NCBI GenBank assembly: GCA_029378245.1
Contig: JARKIF010000018.1
Span: 434,001-498,000 of the forward strand
Reading direction: 5' to 3'
DNA from: Roridomyces roridus
Lineage: Eukaryota > Basidiomycota > Agaricomycetes > Agaricales > Mycenaceae
DNA: 64,000 nt
This document shows positions 35,401-46,883 of the stretch, piece by piece. The notes under the pieces were generated by a model. It was given only the letters and a program-made list of their open reading frames with translations, was not told the DNA's origin and searched no databases. Both the position numbers and the translations under genes were made by a program. Each line of letters opens with the position of its first letter. The stretch's first letter is position 1.

Positions 35401-37382
35401 ATGTCCGGGCTCACGACTAGACTCAAGGCCGCCTATGCGCAAATCAATTTCAGTGTGTTCTGTCTGTTCTCTTTGTTGTCAATATCTCATCCAGGCACAG
35501 ACCGGGTCACCCTGGCCTTCTTTCTCTTTTCTTTTTTCCATTGTTGCGCACAAGGCCTCATCCAGTCGCTCCTTTTTTCCCTGGATTCGCAATTTTCGGG
35601 CGTGGTGACGGGCATTGTAGAAGCAGCCGCGATTCCGCCGGAGAATATGACCTTCATCCAAGGTTCCAGCGGAGCGTATACCCTTCAGATGTGTGACGAC
35701 ATTCCTTACGCTCGGACGCCTTCTCCCTGTATGGTTATATTCCAATCTGGTGTCGACGTCGATGGTCTGGTCAATGATGAGGCGTCCGACGTATGCATTC
35801 ACTGCCTCTTACCGCGGCCCACGTTCACGCTTACTCAGATCATCAAAGATTTTACCGATGGCTTTTCCGTTGCGCCAGAACAGGATAGTTCTGGCCGCAT
35901 CGACGGTGTCAAGCTTGTGACCCAGTCCGACAATGTGTTTCTTAGCGAGCGTTGCGCTCAGATCCTCGTTTTCCCGCGACAAGAGTATGTTACTTGCCTG
36001 GCACTTTCTATTTGATTTACATTGCCACAGACTTGATAACGGGGTTCGAGAAGACGTCGCCTCCATCTTCCTGCAATTCTGGTTGTTTGGCGTCTCCGCT
36101 TTTGCCGTCTCTCAAGGCTCAATTCCCCATCTGTGAATTCTTCTTCCCTTGCTTTCCCAATCAACCTAACAGATCTTAGCCTCACCGCATTTGGAACCCG
36201 TTTCCTCGTCACCGCTTGGTCGGCGTACATTGTGGCCTTCCGTACCAACGATCGGAAGACGAAATTCTCCCAAATAGTTTCAGCGCCCGGAACGCCCTGC
36301 GGAGTGAACTTGTTCCCAACGTACTTTGAGATGCACATGGCGTACGATATCGCAGATCTCATTTTGAGTTGCACGGCCCTTGTTCTGTCTGCCGTGTTAT
36401 CCTGGAAACTTCTCAAGGTGCGCCCAATCTCACTAGCTTTACTTTCACTTATCCCTTTCAGATGTATAATGCTCAGTCATTCAACCGCGTCGGCGCACCA
36501 GCTCATATCACCCGCATCTACAAGGTGAGATTGGTGCTGCAAGGCGGTTCTCTCTCTAACCTGTACAGTTCTTCATGGCTGTCAAAGCGTGTTTACAATT
36601 GGGAGTATTCGTGCTCATGGCCGCCACAGGGTTCGCTTCTGCTCCGCCCGCATCGTTTACTGACCCCACCCAGTCTTTGGATCGATGTACTTGCAAACAC
36701 TTCGATGCGGTTCATCTCTGACCATACGGCGGTCTATTACGCATTGATCATAAGCACTTCCATCCTCGTGATTCCCTTCTCCGTCCTAGGCTGGTATGGC
36801 GTCAAGAAAGAATCTCCGCGAATGATGATCCTCTTTCTCGGAATTGGCGTCTATTTTGTCGTCGGATGGTCCGTCATGTTCGATAGCCAAATATATCGCT
36901 GGTCCTTCGTCCAGTGGCCCCTCATGGCCATTTACACTGTCGCCGCAAGTGAATTCACTTTTAACAATTCTTCTTTTAACAATTCTTCCAGTCCTTCATT
37001 CTCATCATGCAAGTCCCTCACTGATTCCATTTTCCCTTTTATTTTAACAATCTTTCCAGTGCCAGTGCTGTTTTGGGAGCGATCTGTTGGAGAAATTTCG
37101 GTAAAGGGCTCGCTCAATACCGTAGGTCCCTTTGATCAACACGCGTCCTTTGCTTATTCGGTCCAAGTCCACGCCGAGGCCGTCCTCGCTTCCTCAAATT
37201 TTGCGCCTGGAGTCTTTGACAAGGACGTGGAAAAGTCTGGGGACTTTTACACCTACAACGAGGATCTCAAACCCACGTTCCAATCGACCGAGGCCTGGCC
37301 TGTGACGGACGCCGTACGCATGCCTGGCCCGGTACGCGGACCAGGGCCTGCATACCAAAAGCCGTACAACGGTCTCGTTTAA
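35401..37382 (+). CDS. Multipass membrane protein, paralogue 1 of a convergent pair
   Basis: Exons 35401-35452, 35495-35790, 35839-35984, 36031-36132, 36180-36417, 36462-36524, 36569-36630, 36674-36938, 36992-37008, 37060-37121, 37168-37382; 505 residues. An N-terminal helix (VTLAFFLFSFFHCCAQGLI) precedes an extracellular-type region with paired Cys, then about six more hydrophobic segments (LQFWLFGVSAFAV, TRFLVTAWSAYIVAF, DLILSCTALVLSAVLSW, LQLGVFVLMAATGLW, YALIISTSILVIPFSVLG, FILIIASAVLGAICW) and a hydrophilic tail ending YQKPYNGLV. Family hallmarks (FNRVGAPAHITRIYK, NFGKGLAQY) recur in its neighbour. Function unknown. Intron 37009-37059 has a GC donor (GCAAGT). The exon 8 boundary (donor GTCGCC) is the least certain. 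Confidence 0.8.
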
Positions 37383-37551
37383 CCAATGATCTCGATGATC
37401 TCTTTCTTTCTTGGGACTACATTTCGGACTTGATACCCGTACAAATGACCGTTCGCATTTGTCTGTAGTACAAAGTCTGCTACACTTGACACGCACTCGA
37501 AATTTGAATTAGATGAAACGAGCCACAAAGTGGATGGACACACACCTGTCT

Positions 37552-40077
37552 CTAAAAGTAATTCCCTCCAGGTTTGCCATCGCTTGGACGTTTGCCATCG
37601 CTCGGGCGCCTAGGAAGCCCGGGACCACGAGTCACAGTTGTGGACTTGAGAGCTGCTCGTGGCGGCGGAGCAGGCTCAGCCGCGGTCATCTTCTCCGCAG
37701 CCGCACGCAAGACGGAAGGTGCGTTGTTATCAATGCTCAGAGGTGGAAGGATTTGGGACGAAGCACGACTGGATTTGCTAGAAGTGCGTCCCAAAGGGTT
37801 CACAATGATGGGCGCAGCCTCCTTGTCTTCCATCGCGCTTCGGTACATATCTGGTGCACTCGACATCTTGATGGTCTCCTTGTTGGAGGCAAAGAAGAGA
37901 GATATCCGGCTGACTTGATGTTGGTATGAAAGTGGCGCCTGACCGTCGTTGTACGACAGAGTGGGTATTTCGGCTATCTCGGCCTTGAAATCTTTCTCGT
38001 CACGCTCATCGCCCTATGGATCATCAGCGCGTGCGCCACCCTGAAGATTTGGTTTACCTTGGAGAAATACGCAGGTGTGAAATCAGCCCCCTCCAAATCC
38101 GACGTGACGCGTACTGTGGCTCGTGAGACAACGGGTCATAAAATAAGGAATATCAGTTACAGAAGTGCGCAAGACCCTACAATCAAACGTTGTCAGAAAA
38201 TCAGATAAAAGTGGGTTGCGACCAACCTTCCCGAACTGGAATCTGCAAATGACGGCCAGGATCGAGGTCAAGACCAAAAGTCCGTAGGCAGCTGAGATGG
38301 ACCGAGTGAGACAAGGACACAATGCTTCCTATTCACCTACCTCCGGATATTGTGGCAAAGAAAGACCACTCGGTCAAAACGAACCGATACACTGCAGAAT
38401 TGTCAGTCTCAGTATACGCGGAAGAGAGGATGACTGACAAGGACTGGCGAAGAGTGCAGATGCCATCACCAGTAAAGCCAAGGAGCACAGGGAAAACAGC
38501 AAAAAGAGACCCTTGGCTTCCCGCCGCACACTGATCCAGCCCTGCGTGGGTAAGATTACAGTGGTCATTCGAGTCACTTTACGCACAAGAACAAGCCATG
38601 GGATCTCAAGCTGTTGAGGAGGTTAACAGAGCCCAAGACGAAGGTCTGTTTGCACGCACGGTAGCAGTAAGAACGAGCCCAGCGAGGTAAATATTGAAAT
38701 GGAACGCTACACGACGAATGGCGCCGAAGGAGATTTTACCGATCCAAAGAGCCTGCAAATCGTTTCAGACGCGGGATAGGTACTGGATGATCCCTACTGT
38801 TTGGGCCATGGTAAAGAAACCAGCCAGCTGCAGACTAACGGAAAAGACCAGAACCAGCTGACGGAAAATCAGCTAAAGCGCCAAAGCACAAGGCATCCAA
38901 ATTACCAAGTACACGCGATGAATCTCCTTCGATGCCCCGACACGAGTGAAAGTTTGAGATGCGTACACCTGAAGGAAGATGAAGCAATGAGCCGAAGGAG
39001 ATGGGAGCCGAACCTTGTAGAGCTTGTGAGATAACCCAGCGATGGCGACCAGAGTGATGACATTGGAAACCAAGCCCACAATCTATCCGAGGATTAGACG
39101 GACTCCTACAAAGAGTGGACAAGACGAACGGCGCCAATCTTGTTCTGATCCCACCAACTGCCCATTGGGTCGAACCCTTGGCAATCTCCATCGGCAATGA
39201 CGTGGTAGTATGTTTCGCGCAAATTGATATCTGTGGTAATTTGAGCGAGATTGAACAGGGAACTGACGAGTTTACACACTCCCTTTGACCCTAAAACTTG
39301 ACCAGCCCATAGCGAGGGCACGAGCGAGAAGACCCGCAAACAAATGCGGAAGACTCTCGTTCAGCACCGTCACCACAGACAACGAGAAGAGCCAGAGATG
39401 ATAGACGAGGGTGACCAGATCCTCGCGACTCTGTGAGAGACGTCAGAACCAAGGTCGGCCTAGGACAATTCCGACTCACAGCGTCCTGGAGCACGTCGTG
39501 CAGCCACATCAAAGAAATGGCGCATTGTGGAAAGTCAATGTCCGCTCTCTCCTCCAACAGCGTATCTCGAACGTGCATAGCATGAGGTTGGTGGATGAGC
39601 ATGCTGCACTTTGCGTCCGATTGACCGGGAAAGCCGCGTTTACAGAGCTGGAGCAGCAGGTTAGATGGGCACCAAAATCAAAATGTCTTTGACGCACTAT
39701 AACGCTTCCTTCTCGCAAGAAAGACATCCCAACACTCGAGTTTACTCCTTGGGCAGCAACGAAGCTGGAGACGGCGCTGGCACCCTCGGCATTGATGGCA
39801 TAAGCCTGAGCTTGAACAATCACCAAGATAATGCAACCAGTAACAGCCAAGAAAAAATACAGTGTCGAATAACGCGAAAGGGTGACTTTGTCGTACTTTT
39901 GCCATATTTAGCTGCGGCGCTCGTTTATCTGTCTGATACGCACCAAGATTTTCACTCTATTAGAAGCGAGGCGATTTGCAGCAATTCGCGAACAAGAGCG
40001 ACGAGATGCACACACCTGGAAACCGAGAGTGCGTGCTTGCCGACTTCCCTAGCCTTAAGCCGCTTGTCGTGCAACAT
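37552..40077 (-). CDS. Multipass membrane protein, paralogue 2 of a convergent pair
   Basis: Seventeen exons (complement): 40016-40077, 39944-39956, 39896-39895 region start at 39895 (39698-39895), 39480-39647, 39298-39430, 39121-39230, 39014-39082, 38906-38968, 38798-38857, 38660-38752, 38587-38610, 38439-38541, 38341-38391, 38227-38291, 38161-38176, 38058-38113, 37552-38013; 581 residues. It shares the order of helices and motifs with the gene at 35401: YDKVTLSRYSTLYFFLAVTG, HLWLFSLSVVTVLNESLPHL, FTRVGASKEIHRVYL, EIPWLVLGWISVRREAKGL, LYRFVLTEWSFFATISG, RFQFGKGLAHF. The ~190-residue tail is unrelated to its paralogue and Lys/Pro/Ser-rich. Many exons are under 70 bp, yet all close in frame. 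Function unknown. The two paralogues end 169 bp apart. Confidence 0.78.
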
Positions 40078-40489
40078 TTGAAATCACAGCACGCTGTGAA
40101 TGGTCCTTCCTGAAAGACCAAGGACCAGCCAGAAAGGAGGAGTGTGAAAAAAAGAGTGTGCGGTCAAGAAGGGAAACCTTGCTCAGGCAGCACGAGCCGA
40201 CCGTCTATTTAGTGTTGACAGGATGGTTACGGCCGAAGATCAAATGATGGGAAATTATCATTGACCCCTCAGGCCTCAGTCTAGTCCGTGCAATCGGCCC
40301 TGCAACCCAGGCATGATCTCGAACAACATTGAATCAACGGGAAGGCAAGTAATACAACCAACAGGAAGGAAGCGATTGCCAAGAAAGCTCCCACGGACAC
40401 AACCTCTCATTCTCGGCCGAGGAAAGAGATAAGCGCATATCTTGGCATCGCCGTATATTAGCAACGAGAAACGAAACGGGCAATGATCC
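40078..40489. other. Intergenic, no gene seen
   Basis: Between the start of membrane paralogue 2 and the 3' end of the ARMT1-like gene, both on the minus strand. No supported frame. Confidence 0.45.
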
Positions 40490-42587
40490 TCACTTTCCAT
40501 CAACCCTCCACTTGGAACCACTGCCGTCGAGTTGTTCAGCGACCTCACGATCGATTCCAACAACAACATCAGCCTTGTTCGTTCGCAAACTCAGAAGCGG
40601 GAAAGATCCGGCAAGCGGACCCAACGCAGTGGAGAAGGGCGTCCACGCCGGCCATTGCACGTCCCCGGTCAGCCTGAAATTCCAGTCAGTAGAGCGAAAA
40701 AAACCACCTGTTCACCCACTTGCGATAGCTAATCACAACACCCTCCGTCAACGGACTTCTACATATTTCTCGTACTCACTTGAGATCTCCCTGGAAATAA
40801 TCAGATCGCAGAAGCTCCAACGGTCGGCTCCCACCTTGAAAATGACGAGGTCGCTATCTTTCAAGAAACTCCACAGCTCTGGGGCGTGGAGCTGCAAGTC
40901 CCAGTATGGCAACGGGGTCGTCCAGAATTCACCCGTCTCTGCGCCGACACCGCCGCCCAGTGGTGTAGCAGCCGGGACCGAGAGCGTAAAGACACCCTTG
41001 TCGATGTACGTTTTCCACCGCTGGACCATACTCTGAAGATGATCGTAGCTCATCTCTGGCAAGGGTGGAAGGAAGGTAGGGTCGAGAAGAGAGCTGATAG
41101 TTTCGGAGAAATCGTTGGGAGTTACCTAGGGACGATTAGATCACGACAGAGAAAGCAGGGGAGTCGTCGTACATCCGATACAAACCACGGAATCAATTTC
41201 GGGCTGGCAAACAGAAGTCAAGGTCAACGTGTGCAGAGAAACAACGCACTGGAAAACAACGGTCGCTACATGAGGTGTGTAAGTCACCAGAAAGTCCGCG
41301 AAAACCAGATCCGTGAACAACTGGAGCCAACGTTCGATCAAATAGTACGAATTAAGGGATGCAAGCAGTACCTCGAAGCCAGCTGGAGAACATCAACGTT
41401 GAGAAGACGGATAGACACAACACCCACCATTATCGAGGACGAAATCGACCCTCCCTTGGGTGAGCGACTTGACATGGTTCCAGACAGTTCCCTGGTCGTC
41501 CCGTAGAATAAAGTCCGAGCGCGCAGCCTGTGCGTCTTTGCCGACGGTTTGCAGGTGTTCGATGTCGGACGTCGATAGGTGCGTAAGGAGTGACAGGTCC
41601 TACAAAGTCTTGGGACATTGACAAGACAGTAGGGGGAAAAAAGGAATACAGTGGCGTTTCCCCTGGATGGATTTAAGAGAGAGAGACGTGGACGAAACCA
41701 AAGGAACAGACCAAAGACACATCTGGATCATCTCCTTGAACAGAATCCCCAATTTGTCCGAGTCTGATTCAATTTTGACATGCTCATCCTCAAGTTCGTG
41801 CATGGTCGTTGCAATTTCTGCCACCCCAGTAAGTAAAGACGGCAAATACGAAGACCGACGCACGATAAATTGCTCTCGAGGACTGCTTGAAAGTCTCCGT
41901 CTTCTGGCTCGCAAAGGGGTCGAAGGAAGACCATTCTGTTGTTTCGACAAAATAGGATCGAAGGAGTCGATATCTGTCGCAGTATCAGACCTCGTTCCAG
42001 TGGTTCGAGAGCGAGACCTACAGATAGCACTCCGCAAAAAGCCAGGGTGCAGTAAACCACGTATTCTTGGCGTTCTTTTCTAGCCGCTGTAGCTCGGAGT
42101 TGTACACCTGTGCCGGTTCGCCGTCCTCAGGGATCTCCCTGGGAACGAATCAGCTCTGGAACAATGCAAAGAAACAACCTACTGCATAATGTAGTTCCGC
42201 CCCATGTCGTACTTCAATCTACTGATCTGTAGCGGGCTGGGGTGTTTATCGGTCAAGGCAAGATGTGTTCTGACCTTTTCTATAATGCCTTTCGCCTCGT
42301 CTATTCGTAGTTTGAATGTCTGTTTCTCAGTCTCTATCTCTGACGCGTTCATTTCTAGGCACAAATCGTGGCTCAGACGGTGCAGCCGGTCGATGACCCT
42401 TGAACAGAGTAAGATTGTGGACGGTGGGCATGATGAAGCAGTCTACCCAGTGATAATGACAGGCCATCGATGGACCACAGTCGTATATCTTGGACCGTTC
42501 CATTGTCGGTTAGGACATTGACCGCTACACTCACGAGAAGCCTTCTGGATCGGTTGGATCGTAGGGAGGGTACGGAGCCTCGAACAT
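40490..42587 (-). CDS. DUF89/ARMT1-family metal-dependent phosphatase (damage-control)
   Basis: Family members remove phosphate from sugar-phosphate metabolites (yeast YMR027W type); human ARMT1 was also reported as a carboxyl methyltransferase. Exons (complement): 42535-42587, 42447-42488, 42183-42398, 42022-42138, 41864-41973, 41712-41817, 41650-41662, 41428-41599, 41372-41382, 41250-41320, 41173-41203, 40835-41125, 40780-40790, 40720-40728, 40490-40673; 478 residues. Hallmarks: FEAPYPPYDPTDPEGFSYTT, VHRWPVIITG, MCLWGNATDLSLL, FVLDNAGFELFTDLVFADFL, YTPHVATVVFHPKLIPWFVSD (the metal-site DN and TD-type Asp), LKDSDLVIFKGDLNYRKLTG. The NYR residues come from a 9-nt microexon. Short exons of 11-13 nt are also required. 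Every phase closes. Confidence 0.93.
40720..40728 (-). other. 9-nt microexon in the ARMT1-like gene
   Basis: Between donor GTGAGT (40779) and acceptor CAG (40674) lies TAG|CTATCGCAA|GTGGGT. Including these nine bases turns the join into GDLNYRKLTGD, the conserved family sequence; skipping them keeps frame but loses NYR. Flanking introns are 51 and 46 bp. Confidence 0.85.
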
Positions 42588-42703
42588 GGGGGTGCAAGCG
42601 AACGTCTAAAAGCGGACGTTAAATTCACACGCTCTTAATCTACTCGCCGAATAATATAGCAGTGATAATACAGATGTACAGGGATAGAAACGGGAAGATG
42701 GAG

Positions 42704-43318
42704 TCAAGCCTCCTGGCTTTTCTCGCCCTTGCCCTCTGGAGACGCGAGTCAGCGTGATGGAGAAAAATCCAAAAGGAAAACGCACTCTTCGTGGCTGATG
42801 GCAGTAGTGAAGGGTCGATGTGGGGTACGACACCACCCTGGGAGATGACGACGGAGCCAAGGAGCTGTGGTGAAGTGAGTATATGAAAGAAAACGCGTCG
42901 AGTCACGCACCTTGCCCAGCTCTTCGTCGTTCCGGATGGCGAGTTGGAGATGACGAGGGACGATACTGTGGAGAGAATTAGTCTATGTCTCGAGCGGAGG
43001 TGTCAAAACTCACCGGTGTTTCTTGTTATCCCTGGCAGCGTTTCCTGCAAGCTCGAGGATCTCGGCAGCGAGGTATTCGAGGACAGCGGCGAGGTAGACT
43101 GCAGAACGCGTCAGAAGAGCACATCGCGACACAGAAGAGACCGCACCTGGAGCACCAGCACCGACACGCTGAGCGTAGTTGCCCTTCTTGAGCAGACGAT
43201 GGATACGACCGACAGGGAACTGGAGACCGGCTTTCGAGGAACGGGACTGTGCCTTGGAAGACTCGCCAGAGCCCGCCGCCTTGCCAGACTTGGATTTGCC
43301 GCTAACTTTGCCAGACAT
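42704..43318 (-). CDS. H2A: Histone H2A (copy 2)
   Basis: Exons (complement): 43147-43318, 43014-43098, 42911-42965, 42786-42864, 42704-42735, with the same five-exon layout and phases as the other copies; 140 residues. N-terminal tail [17 protein letters not shown], core [12 protein letters not shown], and C-terminal KGEKSQEA with the SQE phosphorylation motif. It differs from copy 3 by one residue in the tail (GEK versus GDK). It is divergent from H2B copy 2 across a 226-bp promoter. Confidence 0.97.
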
Positions 43319-43544
43319 GGTGGATAGAGAGAAGTGGGTGGTGGTGGTGGTTTGGGTGCAAAGGGCGTGATGGCGTCTCCGTCGCGTCCTATTTGTACAC
43401 AAGACACGCTGAATGGTCCCGTGACTCGCTTATGCTGCCACAACAAGACCATCCAAACGCGCCTTTAAAGCCGAGACCGCGTCGTGCGCTTCTACTTTTG
43501 CCCTCCAACTATCCCCACCACCCACTTTGCCTCACCCACACTCG
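43319..43544. promoter_or_regulatory. Divergent H2A/H2B promoter 2
   Basis: Same organisation as promoter 1, and almost identical to the reverse complement of promoter 3: CTATTTGT (TATA-like, H2A side), CCTTTAAAG (H2B side), and the two GTCTC-type GC-rich blocks (GGAGACGCC complement near 43375 and GAGACCGCGTC near 43472). Confidence 0.6.
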
Positions 43545-44144
43545 ATGGCTCCTAAACCCGCTTCCACCGCTGGCAAAGCCCCTGCCTCCACCGCCTCCAA
43601 AGCGCCTGCCACTGCGTCCAAGGCGCCGTCCAAGACGACAGAGAAGAAGGCTGGCAAAAAGACTGCCAAGGCTTCTGCGCCTGCGGACGGCGAGAAGAAG
43701 AAGCGCAAGAAGGCCCGCAAGGAGACTTACTCGTCCTACATCTACAAGGGTGCGTCAAGTCCAATGTCTGTCGCTCACAGCTAACGGCCAACAGTCCTCA
43801 AGCAAGTGCACCCTGACACGGGTATCTCCAACAAGGCCATGGCCATCCTGAACAGCTTTGTGAACGATATCTTTGAGCGGATCGCGACCGAGGCATCCAG
43901 TGCGTCGTCTTTCTTTTATTTCTTTCTCTTCTCATCGTCTCTCAGAACTCGCACAATACTCCAAGAAATCAACCATCTCTTCCCGAGAGATCCAGACGTC
44001 CGTACGTCTGATTCTACCGGGTGAGCTCGCCAAGCACGCTATCAGCGAGGGGGTGCGTGTCTTCGTTTCATGCTTGTTCTTTTCCTAACTCTTCCCCAGA
44101 CAAAGTCCGTCACCAAATTCTCCTCTGCTACGACGACGAAGTAG
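43545..44144 (+). CDS. H2B: Histone H2B (copy 2)
   Basis: Exons 43545-43749, 43795-43899, 43946-44052, 44100-44144; 153 residues, essentially the same protein as copies 1 and 3 ([13 protein letters not shown] ... SATTTK). The 3' flank is interrupted at 44214 by a foldback element, about 70 bp after the stop, so the transcript end may differ from that of the other two H2B genes. Confidence 0.97.
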
Positions 44145-44204
44145 CCTCGTCGTCTTTGTATTGCCTGTGTATCTGTCTACTTTATTCAATCTGTACTCTA
44201 TCAA

Positions 44205-44794
44205 CCAACTATCTAGTCTCATTTCCCGACTGCCACGACATCCCAATTTGGGAGCCCTGTCGTGACAGTCTGGGACGTAATCAGTCGATTAGCCGGACCT
44301 CTGCGTTTCGTCCCATCAATTCAGGGCACCGCCACATCCATACATCTTTCTTGAACCCCTACACTCTGTATGCTGTTTCCACATGGACTACTGTTTCTCA
44401 AATCGGTTTATGACCATTTTTATTCCCTCTTTGTGGCACCCATCACCGAAAATTTCTTCAACTGAAAGCTTGATCGGAGTGATCGCACGGTCAGCATGAT
44501 TACAACATGACTCAATCAATACATGAAACTGCAAATTTTGGCTCCCTCGGAGCTTTTTTCTGGACTGAAAGTTACATGGAGACATCAACACATGAGTTTA
44601 ACCCGGCCTTTACTCCAGAAATGCCTCCTGAAGCGCGAGACGGCACAAAAAGGCTTGCCAGTGTGGCTGTGCCCTCGATTGATGGCGTTGAGACGCAGAG
44701 GTCCGGCTAATCGACTGATTACGTCCCAGACTGTCACGACAGGGCTCCCAAATTGGGATGTCGTGGCAGTCGGGAAATGAGACTACCAACTATC
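44205..44794. mobile_element. Non-autonomous Mutator-like (MULE) foldback element with 9-bp target duplication
   Basis: The element body is 44214-44785 (572 bp). It begins TAGTCTCATTTCCCGACTGC and ends with the exact reverse complement; the terminal repeats match perfectly for about 92 bp and imperfectly for ~30 more. Both sides are flanked by CCAACTATC (44205-44213 and 44786-44794), a 9-bp target-site duplication. Long terminal inverted repeats with 9-bp duplications are typical of the Mutator superfamily. No transposase is encoded. The paralogous H2B copy 3 flank has the uninterrupted site, and the host sequence resumes after the element (AACTATTTTGC versus AACTCTTTTGC). Confidence 0.85.
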
Positions 44795-44992
44795 AACTAT
44801 TTTGCTGGCCGTTGTCTGATCTTTTTGGTGCTTCACTTCAAATCCTGAATCTTGGGGTGGAGCAGGGAGGATTATAATTTATATACTCGAGGTAATACAA
44901 TGCCTATTCTATTTACCAAAGGGAAGAAGAAACAGCGAAGAGGGTACATGCAAATACAGAACTATCACAGCACTATCTTAAAGCGAGGAGAA

Positions 44993-45855
44993 TCAGCGTT
45001 CCGACACAAAGTCGTCGTCGTCGTCGTCATACGCGGACACCTTTATGATGCCCGTCCCGGGTATAGAGCCGATGCTCCTTGGCGACGAGCCAGTCGTGTC
45101 AGAATCGTCCGAGTACGGTTGCGGGACGCTGAGGACGAGCCGGAAGGCGTCTTTGCCGTTGAGATAGAACCGATACAGACGCTTCTCACGGATGAACCCG
45201 AGCGACTCGTACAGTGCCAGCGCCGCACTGTTATCGTACTCTGTCTCGAGGACAATCTGTGCGGGGAAACAGTTAATATCGGCGAAACCTATCCATGAAC
45301 CCAACACAACGGACCTCCTCCACGCCATCCTCCTTCATCGCGTCAAGCGAGTTCTTCACGAGCGTGCTAGCTATAATGCAAAAGGGGAAAAAAAGAAATC
45401 GCACCAAAGGTGGTTATTCCATATCTTAGCTCCATGTGTAAGACAGCGGGCGAGGGTAAACGGGAATGGGATGCTAACCTATACCGCGCTTCCGCCAGTC
45501 TTTGCTCACGCTGAGCATCGCGATGTACCCCCGATTAGACACGTCCCGGTGCATACTTTGCTTGCACACGATCACTCCGATTGGCGTTGAGGATGCTGGG
45601 TTGCTTGGATACGCCTGGGACGCGGTTAGGGAGGAGCATGGTGAGGCGAAAGAAACGCACGAGGAATGATAGGTGGGGCCTGGAAGAGCAATATTGAGAA
45701 CGCGGAATGGATGGAGGTAATAGTATAACGTACCATTGGTGGAGGAAATAACGGAATGTGTAGATCACGTAGGGCTCGCTGAGCTCGGACTGGACGAGGT
45801 CCATGATATACGGAAGGTCGGCCTCGCCACTGTAGGGTCTGTAGATGACCGACAT
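44993..45855 (-). CDS. MAK3: N-alpha-acetyltransferase 30 (NatC catalytic subunit, Mak3-like)
   Basis: Acetylates N-termini beginning Met-Leu/Ile/Phe as the catalytic subunit of NatC. Exons (complement): 45734-45855, 45661-45679, 45479-45614, 45315-45370, 44993-45256; 198 residues. GNAT features: [20 protein letters not shown] (family hallmark), [29 protein letters not shown] (acetyl-CoA pyrophosphate loop, R/Q-x-x-G-x-A type), [36 protein letters not shown]. An acidic C-terminal extension has six Asp in a row, encoded by a GTC/GAC microsatellite near 45010. Intron 45371-45478 (108 bp) is long for this window. The gene lies inside the inverted repeat formed by histone pairs 2 and 3. Confidence 0.95.
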
Positions 45856-46883
45856 GGTAGAGTGAAGGAGAGAGACGTGGCGCTTATCAAAACACCAAAC
45901 TCGGACCTTGCTCGGACCCGCTTGAGTACCGAATCAACCTTCGGCCGGAGAGATCCGAAGGCCAACCGAAGACGCGTTGATCTTGACCACAACCACGGAG
46001 AGAGGTGCACTTCAGGCCCTCCAACTCGCAAACCTCTTTCAAAAGCCGCGAAGGCGGTCAAAGCCTAAGGATACAGTGAACACTTCATCCATCCGAGTCT
46101 CCCGTTGCCGCATGGTTCTTTAAAGGTACATGCCACCCAGCGCGACTCCGCGTGCGCGGTGTACGCGAGTTCATATCTAGACTGAGGTGGTTGAGCCGCC
46201 GCCCTACTATACCGACTGTCCTCACCCTCGTCTGCGGTCTTCAAATTGGCAGAGCAATGCCGACTTGGTATCTCTCGTGGCGGCCAAGATTGGTCCCGAA
46301 AACACTCCACCCTCGATATCCCAGGCCAGATTTTCTGACAAGATGCCCGTCTCCGTCCACGGGCAAGTTGCGTGCGAGAGCAGCTTCACCTGTTGTCGTC
46401 TTCTCGCCGCCGCCTTTGTTTTCCGCTTTACGACCTTGCTTACCTGCTCTGCGCCCCCGTGTCCAAGCAATCTGGCCGGGGTAATTTTATCATTTTTCAT
46501 CAATCTAGGCGAAGAACACGGCGTCTTGTCCTTCCTGGCCTGATCCAGACGGAGACGCGGTTACTTCCCTCGTCATCTTTGTTGTTCTTGTTGCCTGGTG
46601 ACCTGACCTGGGCTCGAACAAAGAACGGACGGATACCTTGTATGTTGCACTCCTTCCTTAAGCTCAGATGTCTCTCGAGTGTACTTTCAATCTCACGCTG
46701 CATGGAAAACTGTGCTTCTTTGCTCTAGATTGAAAACATTACAAGGGCCCTTGGCGCTTGTTCGGTTCTCCGTGGGTAGCGCAACTTCGGCCGGCCGACA
46801 CATGTCGTGTTCGCACTGCCTGTGCTATTCTCAGGATGCAATTTAACCAGAACAGCATCCAACCGACACCTACCTCTGCCCTC
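45856..46883. other. Intergenic stretch, no confident gene
   Basis: About 1 kb between the divergent starts of NAA30 and kinase B. Several open frames overlap around 46150-46730, but none shows a family motif, and I could not build a spliced model that improves them. It may hold promoters or an unrecognised small gene. Confidence 0.4.

Larger units (their letters stand above)
42650..44213. repeat. Left arm of a long inverted repeat carrying histone pair 2
   Basis: Histone pair 2, including introns, promoter and both 3' flanks, is nearly identical to the reverse complement of about 51190-52760 (pair 3). On the H2A side similarity runs through the TATATTATT block; on the H2B side it reaches the insertion point of the foldback element and resumes beyond it. 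Edges were judged by eye. Confidence 0.8.

Noticed and set aside
38905..39120. Stops in the frames of membrane paralogue 2, suggesting a pseudogene
   Set aside because: All stops fall inside introns of 38-50 bp; a 17-exon model gives one uninterrupted 581-residue protein with all family motifs.
46152..46740. Overlapping plus-strand frames upstream of kinase B, possibly a small gene
   Set aside because: No family motif, no start in good context and no splice pattern that joins them; left as intergenic.
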